From an uncultured cyanobacterium (GTDB lineage: Bacteria; Cyanobacteriota; Cyanobacteriia; Thermostichales; Thermostichaceae): DNA of 55,511 nt. The DNA is taken from assembly GCA_937944885.1 (NCBI GenBank), contig CALFBB010000052.1, forward strand, positions 1-55,511. Reading direction: 5' to 3'. The notes below the pieces were generated by a model. It did no database searches. It was not told where the DNA came from and saw nothing but the letters and a program-made list of their open reading frames with translations. Made by a program: the position numbers and the translations under genes. This document shows, one piece after another, positions 25,645-35,368 of the stretch (positions are counted from its first letter, which is position 1; each line of letters starts with the position of its first letter).

Positions 25645-26376
25645 TTATTGATTGACATCTCCTAGATTCTGCTGGGATGTGGGCTGACCCGCCGTCATTT
25701 TAGCTTTGCTTTGGGGGCGCACCGGCTGCAAGAGGGCAGAAGAGGTAGGACAAAGATCCGCCAGAAAGCATTGCTCACACAGAGGCTTACGGGCATCGCA
25801 GATGGCCCGCCCATGGTCAATCAAGCGAATCGACCAGTTTTCCCAATCCGATTGGGGCAACAACTGCATCAAATCCTTTTCAATGCGCACGGGATCCTCA
25901 TGCTCGGTGAGGCCAAGGCGGCGACTGAGGCGCTTAACATGGGTATCGACAGTGACCCCGGCATTGACACCAAAAGCATGGGCCAGAACCACATTGGCGG
26001 TTTTGCGAGCTACCCCCGGTAGGGTGAGCAACTCCGGCATGGTGCGCGGCAGTTCACCACCGAAATCCGTCAGGATCTTCCGACAGGCCTCCTGAATGTG
26101 CTTGGCCTTGTTGCGGTAGAAACCGGTGGAGTGGATCAAGGCCTCAATTTCTTCCCGCGGAGCAGAGGCCAAAGCCTGGGCATCCGGAAAGCGACGAAAC
26201 AGTTCAGGGGTGACGCGGTTTACCCGCTCATCCGTGCATTGGGCAGAAAGAATGGTAGCCACCAGCAGTTGTAGTGGCGTCTGGTAGTGAAGGGCACAGG
26301 TAGAGTTAGGATAATGCCGCTTCAGCCGGATTAAAATCTCCAAAGCCCGTTGGCGTAGGGCACGCTTGCTAGCCAT
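25645..26376 (-). CDS. nth: Endonuclease III (DNA glycosylase/AP lyase)
   Basis: The protein (about 243 residues) contains the helix-hairpin-helix LPGVARKTANVVL with the catalytic Lys, VDTHVKRLSRRLG with the catalytic Asp, and the 4Fe-4S ligands spaced C-X6-C-X2-C-X5-C near the end. It removes oxidised pyrimidines and cuts the abasic site in base excision repair. The carboxy end has an extra Gln/Pro-rich tail. ATG 26376 is used here; a GTG at 26388 lies immediately after the rseP stop and would also fit. Close packing indicates an operon with rseP. Confidence 0.95.
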   Translation of the reverse strand: MASKRALRQRALEILIRLKRHYPNSTCALHYQTPLQLLVATILSAQCTDERVNRVTPELFRRFPDAQALASAPREEIEALIHSTGFYRNKAKHIQEACRKILTDFGGELPRTMPELLTLPGVARKTANVVLAHAFGVNAGVTVDTHVKRLSRRLGLTEHEDPVRIEKDLMQLLPQSDWENWSIRLIDHGRAICDARKPLCEQCFLADLCPTSSALLQPVRPQSKAKMTAGQPTSQQNLGDVNQ

Positions 26377-26388
26377 CTTGACCGTCAC

Positions 26389-27486
26389 CTAGCCGGCCCC
26401 AGTCACAATGGCGATTGTGTCCTTGAAAATCAGGACAACCCCTAAGCCCAGTAGCAGCACCAAGCCAGTTTGCATGACGCGATCTTCCAAGGTTTTGGGC
26501 AAGCGTTTGCCGCGGATGGCCTCCAGAATCAGAAAAGCAATGTGACCGCCGTCCAAAGCAGGCAAAGGCAAAAGGTTGAGAATAGCAAGGTTAATGCTGA
26601 TCAAGGCCGTGAAATTAAATAGGCTAGCCGCATCATCACGGGCCAAGTCAGCACCGATTTTGACAATGCCCACCGGGCCAGACACCTGGGTGGCTGTAGT
26701 TTGGAAGTTTTGCAGCAGCTGGCGCAAGCCATTGACATTCAGCATGACCACCCGCTGGTAGGCTGCTCCTGCTTCCGAGAAAACCTCCCCTAGGCTCTCG
26801 GCTCGACGCAACACCGTCTCCTGGTTGGGGGCCAAGTTAACCCCGATCACCACCGAGCCTTCACGAGCTTGAGGGATCACCGTTAGCTGTAGGCGATCCG
26901 CCTCTCCCCGCTCAATCTGCAGGGGGATAGGCTGACCTTCACTGCTGCGGATCAGCTCCTGAAACTGATTCAAAGCCGAAAGAGCGCTTGTCTCATCCGT
27001 TACCGTACTGTAATCCTGATCGGCAGCCTGCAGCACCACATCTCCTGGCTTTATCCCTGCTACTTCAGCCGGACTTCCAGGCATCACCTGAGGAACAAGA
27101 ATACCGGGATGGATGCGCGCCACTGATGGGATCCCAATGGAGGCAAACATCAGCACCAACACCAGGTAGGCAAAAACCAAGTTGGCCATCACCCCAGCCC
27201 CCATCACCACCAACCGATCCAAAACGGGGCGATTTTTTAACAGGTCAGGGTCATCTTTCGGATAAGGACAATCCTCATCATCATCGGGAAAACCCACATA
27301 GCCCCCCAAAGGTAGGGCGCGGATGGCATACTCTGTCTCCTTGCCCCGGTAGCGCCACAGAACCGGCCCAAAACCTAGGGAGAAACGGTTGACATGGATC
27401 CCTTGCAACTTGGCTGCCGCGAAGTGACCTGCCTCATGGACCAGGATCAGCAGGGCAAGAATGGCGATGGAGATGAGGATGGACAT
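26389..27486 (-). CDS. rseP: Site-2 protease, RseP family
   Basis: The 365-residue membrane protease has the zinc motif HEAGH at 17-21 in the first helix, GFGPVLWRY shortly after, a PDZ domain (PGSPAEVAGIKPGDVVLQ near 135) and the second metal site in NLLPLPALDGGH near 305. It cuts membrane-anchored substrates within the bilayer; in cyanobacteria such proteases take part in stress and sigma-factor signalling, but no substrate can be named here. The next gene, nth, begins at or within 12 bases of its stop, and nfu lies 59 bases upstream. Confidence 0.93.
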   Translation of the reverse strand: MSILISIAILALLILVHEAGHFAAAKLQGIHVNRFSLGFGPVLWRYRGKETEYAIRALPLGGYVGFPDDDEDCPYPKDDPDLLKNRPVLDRLVVMGAGVMANLVFAYLVLVLMFASIGIPSVARIHPGILVPQVMPGSPAEVAGIKPGDVVLQAADQDYSTVTDETSALSALNQFQELIRSSEGQPIPLQIERGEADRLQLTVIPQAREGSVVIGVNLAPNQETVLRRAESLGEVFSEAGAAYQRVVMLNVNGLRQLLQNFQTTATQVSGPVGIVKIGADLARDDAASLFNFTALISINLAILNLLPLPALDGGHIAFLILEAIRGKRLPKTLEDRVMQTGLVLLLGLGVVLIFKDTIAIVTGAG

Positions 27487-27545
27487 GGGCTGAGGTTAGG
27501 AATCGAGAAATAGAACAGTCTGAGGGCCAAGCTAAGAAACCTACT

Positions 27546-27788
27546 TCAAAACACCTGTTCCACCTCTAAGATGTCGGGAATGCTCTCCCGTAGCTTTCGT
27601 TCAATACCCATTTTTAAGGTCATAGTGGAGCTAGGGCAGGCACCACAGGCGCCCTGTAGACGCAGCTTGACAACCGGGCCGTCGATTTCCACCAACTCCA
27701 CGTTGCCTCCATCGGCCATTAGGTAAGGACGTAGCTCATCCAGCACTTTTTCGATGTTAGCCCGGTTCAGTTCCAATGCTTGTGCCAT
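27546..27788 (-). CDS. nfu: NifU-like iron-sulfur scaffold (Nfu)
   Basis: The 80-residue protein is a lone Nfu domain: [18 protein letters not shown] followed by the cluster motif CGACPSS (C-X2-C). Nfu proteins carry a 4Fe-4S cluster to targets such as photosystem I in cyanobacteria. ATG 27788 is chosen because it gives the normal family start MAQALELN and has GAAGG five bases ahead; the frame is open for 20 more codons upstream, and AGGAGG lies directly before an ATG four codons earlier. It may lead an operon with rseP and nth. Confidence 0.92.
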   Translation of the reverse strand: MAQALELNRANIEKVLDELRPYLMADGGNVELVEIDGPVVKLRLQGACGACPSSTMTLKMGIERKLRESIPDILEVEQVF

Positions 27789-28022
27789 AGTTGCCTTCAT
27801 CCTCCTTAGATTCTGATTGTAGCGATTTTTCCAAGCCACTCCAGCCAATGTGGGAAAGTGTTACACCCTGCTGACGCGATCGCTATTATTCAGCATAGTC
27901 TGCTTCTTCCTTGCGTCTGAAGGTTAGGGATCCCTTGAACACCAATGTCTAGAATAGGAAGCAGATTTGCCTATTGCTGGTAGCATCCCCAATTCATTCT
28001 GAGCAGGGCCACCTTCTTCCCT

Positions 28023-29126
28023 ATGCTAGATGCCTTACTGATCACGATCTTTATGCTGGCCGGAGCCGGCCTCGGGTTTTACGGTCTGGATTTACTTCCC
28101 CCCACCGTTACCCAGGGTGCGAATATAGAGGGGGCACGCATTGTTACCAGCGGCTTTGGGGTCTTGGTCGGCCTGGTGACGGGCTCCATTGTGCGCTGGA
28201 GTTATCGACGCTTCGAGGCCAATGTGCGTTCGCTGCCGCCAGATATTTTGATTACTCGGTCAGTAGGGTTGGTGATCGGACTGGTGATTGCCAACTTGGC
28301 TATGGCTCCTGTCTATTTACTGCCTTTGCCCCAGCAGCTCAACAGCTTCATCGAGCCACTGGCCTCGGTCTTTTTCAGTTTGGCCTTCGCTTACTTGGGG
28401 GTGAGCTTGGCCGATACCCACGGCCCCTCACTATTGCGGCTGTTTAACCCCAACTATGCTCTGCAGGCGTGGGCAGAGGGCAATGTGGTGGCCGCCAGTC
28501 CCAAGGTTCTGGATACCAGCTCGATTATTGATGGTCGTGTCGCCCGGTTGATTGAGACCGGCTTTCTAGAGGGTACGTTGGTAGTACCTAAGTTTGTGCT
28601 GACGGAATTGCAAACCATCGCCGACAAAGCCGACCCTCAAAAAAGGGAGCGCGGACGTAAGGGTCTGGATACCCTACAGTCGCTCCGGCAAGACTATCCA
28701 GAACGGTTTGTGATTCACGAAGCCGATTATCCTGATCTCACTACTGTGGACGAGAAGTTGATCCGACTCACCCAAGCGGTTGGAGGAACACTGTTGACCA
28801 CCGATTTCAGCCTGAAGAAGGTGGCCATGGTGCAGGATGTCAAGGTGCTGAATGTGAATGAGTTGGCGGAAGCTCTCCGACCTCTTTATATTGCCGGCGA
28901 CAGCCTCGACATCAAGATCACACGCGAAGGAAAAGAACCGGGGCAGGGGGTGGGCTACCTGGAGGACGGCACGATGGTGGTGGTGGAAGAGGGGCAAGGT
29001 TCTCTGGGCAAAACCCGCTCTGTGGTGGTTACCAGTGCTATTCAGACCTCAGCGGGCCGAATGATCTTTGCCCGTCTCAATTCTACGGGTACTGCTGCTA
29101 ATTCTGCTCCGTCTGTGAAAACCTGA
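28023..29126 (+). CDS. Membrane-anchored PIN-TRAM domain protein (YacL-like)
   Basis: A 367-residue protein with four amino-terminal membrane helices (to about 140), a PIN nuclease domain beginning VLDTSSIIDGRVARL near 162, with acidic residues in VPKFVLTELQ and TTDFSL, and a carboxy TRAM RNA-binding domain (GQGVGYLEDGTMVVVE near 310). The PIN active-site aspartates and glutamate are present, so it may be a ribonuclease tethered to the plasma membrane. The biological target is unknown. It directly precedes a histidine kinase gene after 9 bases, so the two are probably cotranscribed. Confidence 0.88.
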   Translation: MLDALLITIFMLAGAGLGFYGLDLLPPTVTQGANIEGARIVTSGFGVLVGLVTGSIVRWSYRRFEANVRSLPPDILITRSVGLVIGLVIANLAMAPVYLLPLPQQLNSFIEPLASVFFSLAFAYLGVSLADTHGPSLLRLFNPNYALQAWAEGNVVAASPKVLDTSSIIDGRVARLIETGFLEGTLVVPKFVLTELQTIADKADPQKRERGRKGLDTLQSLRQDYPERFVIHEADYPDLTTVDEKLIRLTQAVGGTLLTTDFSLKKVAMVQDVKVLNVNELAEALRPLYIAGDSLDIKITREGKEPGQGVGYLEDGTMVVVEEGQGSLGKTRSVVVTSAIQTSAGRMIFARLNSTGTAANSAPSVKT

Positions 29127-29135
29127 GGCTTGGTT

Positions 29136-30905
29136 ATGGCGGCATCCTCTTCCCTGAGCGTTCTGCGGCTTGATCCACTGTTTTACACCCAGGATCGGCA
29201 GAAGCGTTTCTGGAGCTTCTACTGGGAGGAGGCAGAAAAGTATGCCATTTACCCGCAGCAGATTTTGAGCGGACAGCAAGCCTGGGAGCTGGCCAATCCA
29301 GGAGAGTACGAGGCCAAGTTCAGGCAGGTACTTGAAACTGGGGATCCCCTCCAGTACCCATGTCAGGTGCTTTCTCCCCGCTACAAGCTACACCTTCACC
29401 TTTCTCTCAATCCTGTGCGGGATATGGAAGGGGAGGTGGTCGCCATCTCGGTAGTGGGCAAGTTGCTGGGCGCAACGCCTTTATCCATAGCTGGACGACC
29501 CAGCAGTCTGAGTAGCCAGCCGTATCCTATTCTGTCTGATCCGGTGCAGGGGATCACGACCCAGTTCATGCGCAATATCCGCCATTCCCTGGATATCCGC
29601 CAACTGTGTCAGCAGACGGTGGATCAGCTGGGACAACTGTTTGGGGTGGATCGCTGCCTGATGGCGCTCTATGAGGTGGGGCACGATTCTGTAACGGTTG
29701 CTGCGGAGTATTGCCAACATCCTGAAGCTGCTTCCCTGCTCCATCAAACCCTGCGGCTGGCGGATTACCCTCTCTTGTTACAGGCCCTTAAACAAGAAGA
29801 ACCGGTCGAGGCGGGCCGCAACCTGGTGATTGCCATGTCTTACCAGGGGTATGCCAACAGCTTGCTGTGGTTGGAAATTCTCAACCCTGAGGTAGAGCCT
29901 ATCTGGCAAGCGGGCCACATTCAGGTGCTGCAAAGCATTTCCACCTACTTGGGTACTGCCATTGCCCATGCCATTTTGCTGGATCAAAGTCGTCAGTTGG
30001 CCACCCGTCTGCAATTGGCCAACCAAACTCTGCGTCAGAAAAACAAAGAACTGGAACAGGCCCGCGCTCAGGCGGAATCGGCCAACCAACTGAAGAGCCA
30101 ATTTCTAGCCAATACCTCCCACGAGTTGCGTACCCCTTTGAACGGCATTATTGGCTTCATTAAGTTGGTGCTAGACGGTATGGCTGAAGACCGAGAGGAA
30201 GAGCTGGATTTTTTACGGGAAGCCTATCGCTCCGCTTTGCACCTACTGGCTTTGATCAATGATGTCTTGGATATTGCCAAGATTGAAGCCGGGAAGATGC
30301 AGCTGGAATCCCAGCCCTGTGATTTGCGGCTCCTTTTTAAGGATGTAGAGGCTAAAACCAGTTTGCAGGCCAGTCAAAAGGGTTTAAAGTTGAGCTTTCA
30401 TCTGCCCAATACACCGGATCAAATTTTGCTGTTGGGGGATTACCAACGTCTGTTGCAGGTGCTGCTGAATTTGGTGGGCAATGCCATTAAGTTTACACCG
30501 GCCGGCTCTGTAACCGTGCGAGCCGATATTATTCCTGGTAACCTCTTTTTTGCTCGCATTCGGGTGATCGATACAGGGATTGGCGTTTCTTTGGAAAAGC
30601 AGCAGCGGCTGTTTCAAGCCTTTACCCAGGTGGATGGCTCTACCACCCGCCAGTACGGCGGCACAGGCTTGGGGCTGGCGATCAGCCAACGGCTGGTGGA
30701 GGCCATGGGGGGGGAGATTAACTTCTACAGCTTGGGAGAAGGGCTGGGATCCACGGTTACGTTTACAGTGCCCCTTTACCGCAAGCCCCTGCTGAGTGGA
30801 GAAGAGGGCCAGTCTACCGCTGCTCCACCTGTTTCTGCGGTGGCGGAAGGGGAAAATACGGATCCCGCTCTGGTGTCCTCTCCCCATCGGCCTGTGCAGC
30901 AATGA
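29136..30905 (+). CDS. GAF-domain sensor histidine kinase
   Basis: The 589-residue soluble kinase has a PAS-like amino region (about 10-105), a GAF domain (about 145-290; [12 protein letters not shown]), a coiled-coil linker, the phosphoacceptor box [16 protein letters not shown] near 325 and a HATPase domain with [10 protein letters not shown] and GTGLGLAIS. It ends without a receiver domain, so it must signal to a separate regulator; none is adjacent. The GAF domain lacks an evident chromophore Cys motif, so light sensing is not supported. ATG 29136 was chosen over TTG 29130. The gene lies between the PIN-TRAM gene and rsmA, all closely spaced. Confidence 0.88.
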   Translation: MAASSSLSVLRLDPLFYTQDRQKRFWSFYWEEAEKYAIYPQQILSGQQAWELANPGEYEAKFRQVLETGDPLQYPCQVLSPRYKLHLHLSLNPVRDMEGEVVAISVVGKLLGATPLSIAGRPSSLSSQPYPILSDPVQGITTQFMRNIRHSLDIRQLCQQTVDQLGQLFGVDRCLMALYEVGHDSVTVAAEYCQHPEAASLLHQTLRLADYPLLLQALKQEEPVEAGRNLVIAMSYQGYANSLLWLEILNPEVEPIWQAGHIQVLQSISTYLGTAIAHAILLDQSRQLATRLQLANQTLRQKNKELEQARAQAESANQLKSQFLANTSHELRTPLNGIIGFIKLVLDGMAEDREEELDFLREAYRSALHLLALINDVLDIAKIEAGKMQLESQPCDLRLLFKDVEAKTSLQASQKGLKLSFHLPNTPDQILLLGDYQRLLQVLLNLVGNAIKFTPAGSVTVRADIIPGNLFFARIRVIDTGIGVSLEKQQRLFQAFTQVDGSTTRQYGGTGLGLAISQRLVEAMGGEINFYSLGEGLGSTVTFTVPLYRKPLLSGEEGQSTAAPPVSAVAEGENTDPALVSSPHRPVQQ

Positions 30906-30911
30906 GCTCCT

Positions 30912-31757
30912 ATGCCCTACCCTCGCAAACGCTTTGGCCAACACTGGCTTCAAGATGCCTCGGTTCATGAGGCGATTCTACGGGCTGCCCATTTGGATCG
31001 GGCTCAAGCGGGTGGGGATCCGGTCTGGGTGCTGGAGATTGGCCCTGGTACGGGGCAGTTAACCCAGCGGTTGTTGGCCTGTGGGGTGGAGGTTTTGGCG
31101 GTGGAAATTGACCGGGATCTCTGTCGGTTGTTGCACAAACGCTTTGCCGATCAGCCTCGCTTTCATTTGCTGGAGGGAGACTTTCTACGGCTGCCTTTGC
31201 CCAAGGAACCTCGTCTTTTGGTGGCCAATATCCCCTACAACCTGACCAGTCCTATCCTGCAGAAGGTGCTGGGATCCCCGGCCCAGCCGGTGCGGCAATT
31301 TGAGCGGATGGTTCTGCTGGTGCAAAAGGAGCTGGCAGACCGTCTGCAGGCTACCCCCGGCAGCAAAGCCTATGGGGCCATGAGTTTGCGCACCCGCTAC
31401 TTGGCCGAGTGTGAACAGATTTGTACCGTGCCTCCTGGTGCCTTTAAGCCCCCACCCAAGGTAGAGTCTGCTGTGATTCGCCTCAGTCCCCGTCCTGCTC
31501 CTACTCCTGCCCGGGATCCTCGCTGGTTTAACCGGTTGATTCAGCAGGGGTTTTCCACTCGCCGCAAGAAGCTGGTTAATGCTCTGCAAAGTCTGGTGGA
31601 ACGGGATCTGGTGTTGGCGGCTCTGACCCAGCTTAACCTCAACCCAGATGCGCGCGCCGAGGAGCTGGATCTACCGGATTGGCTGGCCTTGAGTGATCTG
31701 GTGTTGGATTGGGTAAGAGAGCCTGCCGCTGCTGAGGAAAGAACCGCGCTAGGGTGA
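30912..31757 (+). CDS. rsmA: 16S rRNA dimethyladenosine transferase
   Basis: The 281-residue protein begins PRKRFGQHWLQD and has the SAM-binding motif VLEIGPGTGQLTQ, acidic AVEIDRDL, and the catalytic NIPYNLTSPI, which define RsmA/KsgA. It dimethylates two adjacent adenosines near the 3' end of 16S rRNA during small-subunit maturation. The start lies six bases after the kinase stop. The carboxy helical domain (FSTRRKKLVNAL) is complete, and the length is normal. Confidence 0.96.
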   Translation: MPYPRKRFGQHWLQDASVHEAILRAAHLDRAQAGGDPVWVLEIGPGTGQLTQRLLACGVEVLAVEIDRDLCRLLHKRFADQPRFHLLEGDFLRLPLPKEPRLLVANIPYNLTSPILQKVLGSPAQPVRQFERMVLLVQKELADRLQATPGSKAYGAMSLRTRYLAECEQICTVPPGAFKPPPKVESAVIRLSPRPAPTPARDPRWFNRLIQQGFSTRRKKLVNALQSLVERDLVLAALTQLNLNPDARAEELDLPDWLALSDLVLDWVREPAAAEERTALG

Positions 31758-31785
31758 GGATTGGTTTTTTCTGAGGAACAGAGTG

Positions 31786-32481
31786 ATGCAGGGCAAGCAG
31801 ATTTTAGTAACGGGGGGTACTGGTGGTTTGGGGCTGGGGGTTATCCCGTCGGTGTTGGCTACGGGGGCAGAGCTGACTTTGACCTATCGCCAAGAGAAAA
31901 AACTCGCAGCCTTGCGGGAAATTCTGCCGGCCAATGCTTTGCAGCGGATGCGCTTTGTCCAGGTGGATTTGCAGGATGAAGCTGCAGTTATCCAAGTGAT
32001 TGACAGTATGCGGCGGGTGGATGGGTTAATCCATTTGGTGGGAGGCTTTGCCCTGGGACCCACCCATGAATACCGCCTGGAGGATTGGTACAGAGATCTT
32101 GACCTCAACCTGACTACTACCTTTTTGGTCTGTAAGCACAGCCTGCGGAAAATGTGGCAGCAGGGCTACGGGCGGATTGTGACGGTGGGATCCCGGGGGG
32201 CGGTGGAACCCGGTGCCCAATTGGCTGCCTACTGTGCTTCTAAAGCAGGGGTGGTGGCTCTGACCCGTACCATTGCTGCCGAAACCAAGGGGACGGATAT
32301 CACCGCCAATGTTGTTTTGCCGAGCATTATCGATACGCCGGCCAATCGAACCGCTATGGGGTCTGAACAAGCCGAGTTGTGGGTGAAGCCAGAGTCGCTA
32401 GGGCAAGTGCTGGCCTTTTTGGTCTCGGAAGCGGCGCGGGATCTGCGGGGGGCGGTGATCCCGGTGTATGGCAATGTCTAG
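31786..32481 (+). CDS. Short-chain dehydrogenase/reductase
   Basis: A 231-residue SDR with cofactor motif TGGTGGLGLG at 9-18, a modified strand-4 motif (HLVGGFA where NNAG is usual), a Ser in VGSRGAV and the catalytic YCASK near 151. The changed NNAG region and short length resemble SDRs annotated generally as 3-oxoacyl-reductase-like; the substrate is unknown. The second ATG (31786), with GAGGAA upstream, was preferred to the GTG directly before it. Its stop overlaps the convergent ABC permease gene by four bases. Confidence 0.85.
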   Translation: MQGKQILVTGGTGGLGLGVIPSVLATGAELTLTYRQEKKLAALREILPANALQRMRFVQVDLQDEAAVIQVIDSMRRVDGLIHLVGGFALGPTHEYRLEDWYRDLDLNLTTTFLVCKHSLRKMWQQGYGRIVTVGSRGAVEPGAQLAAYCASKAGVVALTRTIAAETKGTDITANVVLPSIIDTPANRTAMGSEQAELWVKPESLGQVLAFLVSEAARDLRGAVIPVYGNV

Positions 32482-33524
32482 GGCGATTCCGGCAGGGAAC
32501 CTCTGCTTTGCTGGTAACGGCGGCTGATCCCCTGGGCCAGGAGCACAGACAAGACCAGGGATCCCTGAATCACCCCGGCTAAAGAAGATTCCAACTGTAA
32601 CGAGAGGGGCAGTTGCAAGCTGCCGATATTGAGGCTGCTGAAGAAAAAAGCAATGGGCAAAATCAGCAGCGGGTTATAGCCCGCCAACATCACCACCAAC
32701 AAAGCCAAAAAGCCCAAGTTGCTGGAGATATTTGGGATCAAACGGTGGAACAAGGCCAAAACCTGTAAAGCTCCGGCCAGCCCCGCCAGGGCTCCACAGC
32801 AGCCAAAGGCCATCATCAGCCGCTGTGTGGAAGGGATCCCCAGTCGAAAGGCAGCCAAAGGATTTTTCCCCACCGCCCGCAACTGCAAGCCAAAGCGGGT
32901 GTTGCGCACCACCATCACCGTTAAGACCAAGGCCAGCAGCGCCAGCAGCAACGCCACCGGACTGGCCTCAGAACGGCCCCAAGTGGGTAACCACAGGCTG
33001 GGATCCAGCAATTCTGTCCCACTCATGGAGGCTACCCCCGGTCGCTTCCAAGGCCCCAAAATTAGGTAGAGCACCCAGCCCTGAGCCACAAAGTTCAGCC
33101 CTAGGCCGGCAAAAATCTCGTTTACCCGCCCAAAGACATTTAGAATGCCGGCCAGCCAGCCCCAGCCTGCTCCTCCCAGGATCCCGGCTACAAGCGCCAA
33201 AGAGATAGCCAGAGCCGGTGGCAGATGGCTATTTGGCAATCGCAACAGGAACATCGCCGCAATTGCTCCGACGGTCATCTGCCCTTCAATTCCCAGGTTG
33301 TAGAGGCCGGCAATGAAGGTAAACACCAACCCGCAGCAGCAGAGAGAGAGGGGAGCCAAGGTGGCCAAAACCCGCCCCAACTGGGCTTGTGTGCCAAATG
33401 CCCCCCTCCACATGGTGTGGGCCACCTGCAGCGGTGAGGCCCCCGCCAAGAGAATCACCCCTGCTACAAACAGCAGCGCCACCAGCAAAGCCAATCCTTG
33501 CAGAATCCAGGTCCGTTGGCCCAT
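32478..33524 (-). CDS. ABC transporter permease, nucleoside/branched-chain type
   Basis: A 348-residue, about nine-helix permease of the BPD_transp_2 group. GLYNLGIEGQMTVGAIAAMF near 73 and the loop AVGKNPLAAFRLGIP near 240 are hallmarks of the BmpC/NupP/YufP-like nucleoside (simple-sugar) importers. These normally work with a second permease, an ATPase and a Bmp-type lipoprotein; none is adjacent on the downstream side, and the upstream gene is a glycosyltransferase. The substrate is thus inferred only. Convergent with the dehydrogenase at 31786. Confidence 0.82.
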   Translation of the reverse strand: MGQRTWILQGLALLVALLFVAGVILLAGASPLQVAHTMWRGAFGTQAQLGRVLATLAPLSLCCCGLVFTFIAGLYNLGIEGQMTVGAIAAMFLLRLPNSHLPPALAISLALVAGILGGAGWGWLAGILNVFGRVNEIFAGLGLNFVAQGWVLYLILGPWKRPGVASMSGTELLDPSLWLPTWGRSEASPVALLLALLALVLTVMVVRNTRFGLQLRAVGKNPLAAFRLGIPSTQRLMMAFGCCGALAGLAGALQVLALFHRLIPNISSNLGFLALLVVMLAGYNPLLILPIAFFFSSLNIGSLQLPLSLQLESSLAGVIQGSLVLSVLLAQGISRRYQQSRGSLPESP

Positions 33525-33550
33525 TGACCTACCTCGCTCATTGGTAAGCT

Positions 33551-35275
33551 TTACTGTGGGGGAGCCGTGGTTTTTTCCTCCACCGCTTCAACGGCCTGAT
33601 CCGGTTCGGGGCTAGAGCGGCGCATCAGTTGCCAGCCCTCTACCTGCGCCAAGGGTTGTAACCCCAAGGTCGCTAGCTCCACCTGCTCCGCTTGCACCGG
33701 CGAGACCCAAAGGTGGGCGCCATGCTCCCCTCGCCGTAAGGCTTGATCATCCACCCAAAGGCCAGGGTTAGGCGTATAAAAGGCAACTGCTTGAGCCTGA
33801 CACACATCCGCTAAGCCGCTCCGCCCAATATCAACGGCTATCTCTTGGGATCCCGGCAACAGCTGTTCCCAGTCTATTCGGGCAAAAGCGGGGTTGAAAT
33901 TGCCAAAATCCGGCCGCAGGACAATGGTAACCAAGGTAACAAGGCTGCCGGTCAAGAGGGTCCCCATCCACAATCCAGCGGCATAGTGCAGCACCCGCCG
34001 CCAACTCCAAATCACCGGCAGGAGGATGTACAGGAGGCCAACTGCCAGCAATGGCCCAGCATGGGGCTGCAGGAGTTCAAGCCCCTCCACCTCCAGGATC
34101 ACCGTCACCCCCAGTCCGAGCAGCAACAGACCCACCGCTGCCAACCCCCAAGAGAGGATCCCGCTTAAGCGGGGCTGCTCCCGCATCTGCAGAGCTTGAT
34201 CCAGGGTGACACCGGCCAAGAGCGCCAACCAGGGATAAAGCTGCACCGTGTAGTAGGGGGTTTTGGTGGGGTAAGCCTGCAACAGCAGCAGCAGCAGCAG
34301 CGGGAAAGACCAGATCAGCAGCGTGGAGCCGGGTTTCTGCCGCACCAACAAAACCCCACCCAGCAGACCCAAAACCGTCCAAGGAAAGCCATGCAGCGGA
34401 ATATGCCAGAAGTAATACGGGCCGGTAGCATCAGCGTGAAAAGGCTCGGTGCCTAGATCTCGCACCTTGCCCACCAAGGTGGCCACAACCTGCAGGCCGT
34501 ACACTTGCCAAGCCAAGCCCAACCACAGCCCAAACATCCCCACCCCTAACAACAGCGCCAGCCAAAACTGCGCTCTCCCCACCCAGTGGCGCCGTTGCTG
34601 GACCAGGTAGGGCAAGAGTGCTACTCCCGGTAGCAGGATCATGGCACTTTTCATCAGCAGACCTAAGCCCAAAGCCAGCCCCATCAGCCAAAACCAACGC
34701 TTGTGGCCGTGGATCCCGTTGACCAAAGCCAAGATCCCAATCAACTCCAGGCAGGTAAGAGGTACATCCTGACCCACTAAGCGCCCCTGCTGCACCCACA
34801 GGTAACACAAGGGCAGAGCGATCATACCTAACACGGCAGCCCGCACCGGCAGAAAAAACCGTCCAATCCAGCCGATGAGTGGGATCGAAATCAACGCCGC
34901 GAGGATCCCGGGCAGCCGAGCCGCCCACTCACTCACTCCATATAGGGCAAAGCTCAGGGCCACACTCCACGTCAGGAGGGGAGGTTTCTCAAAAAAGGGT
35001 TCTCCCAAGAAAGTCGGCCCCAGCCAGCTGCTCCCCCGCAACAGCTCACGGGCCATTTGGGCATAAAAGCTCTCATCACAGCCATCTAAGCTGGGATCCA
35101 CCCCCGCAAGCACAAACAGAGGTATGGCCAACCCCATAATCAGCAGGCTCAAGGCCAAAAAGGGCAGCAAATGGGGATCCCGGCGAAACTGCATAAAATC
35201 GCTGGAGCCCGGCAGGTAACCCATTCCGAAGCGGGGGGAAGCATTGAGGCCGCTTTGGTTCTCAAAATGACGCAT
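33551..35275 (-). CDS. GT-C membrane glycosyltransferase (GT39/ArnT-like)
   Basis: A protein of about 574 residues with a dozen membrane helices. The first periplasmic loop reads DGCDESFYAQMARELL, with catalytic acidic residues, followed by GEPFFEKPPLLTW, the lipid-sugar-binding motif of ArnT/PMT-type enzymes. It should transfer a sugar from a polyprenyl phosphate to an envelope target on the outer face of the membrane. The start is uncertain: ATG 35275 is used, but the frame opens at 35302 and another Met lies near MQFRRDP. It is a different paralog from the gene at 8316. The ABC permease gene begins 26 bases downstream. Confidence 0.85.
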   Translation of the reverse strand: MRHFENQSGLNASPRFGMGYLPGSSDFMQFRRDPHLLPFLALSLLIMGLAIPLFVLAGVDPSLDGCDESFYAQMARELLRGSSWLGPTFLGEPFFEKPPLLTWSVALSFALYGVSEWAARLPGILAALISIPLIGWIGRFFLPVRAAVLGMIALPLCYLWVQQGRLVGQDVPLTCLELIGILALVNGIHGHKRWFWLMGLALGLGLLMKSAMILLPGVALLPYLVQQRRHWVGRAQFWLALLLGVGMFGLWLGLAWQVYGLQVVATLVGKVRDLGTEPFHADATGPYYFWHIPLHGFPWTVLGLLGGVLLVRQKPGSTLLIWSFPLLLLLLLQAYPTKTPYYTVQLYPWLALLAGVTLDQALQMREQPRLSGILSWGLAAVGLLLLGLGVTVILEVEGLELLQPHAGPLLAVGLLYILLPVIWSWRRVLHYAAGLWMGTLLTGSLVTLVTIVLRPDFGNFNPAFARIDWEQLLPGSQEIAVDIGRSGLADVCQAQAVAFYTPNPGLWVDDQALRRGEHGAHLWVSPVQAEQVELATLGLQPLAQVEGWQLMRRSSPEPDQAVEAVEEKTTAPPQ

Positions 35276-35368
35276 GGGACAACCCATCTGGAACGGCAAC
35301 AAAAGAACGATCCATCAACTGCTCGCGTCTCCCACTCTAGACCCTAGACTTTTAACCCTTGCTGTGGG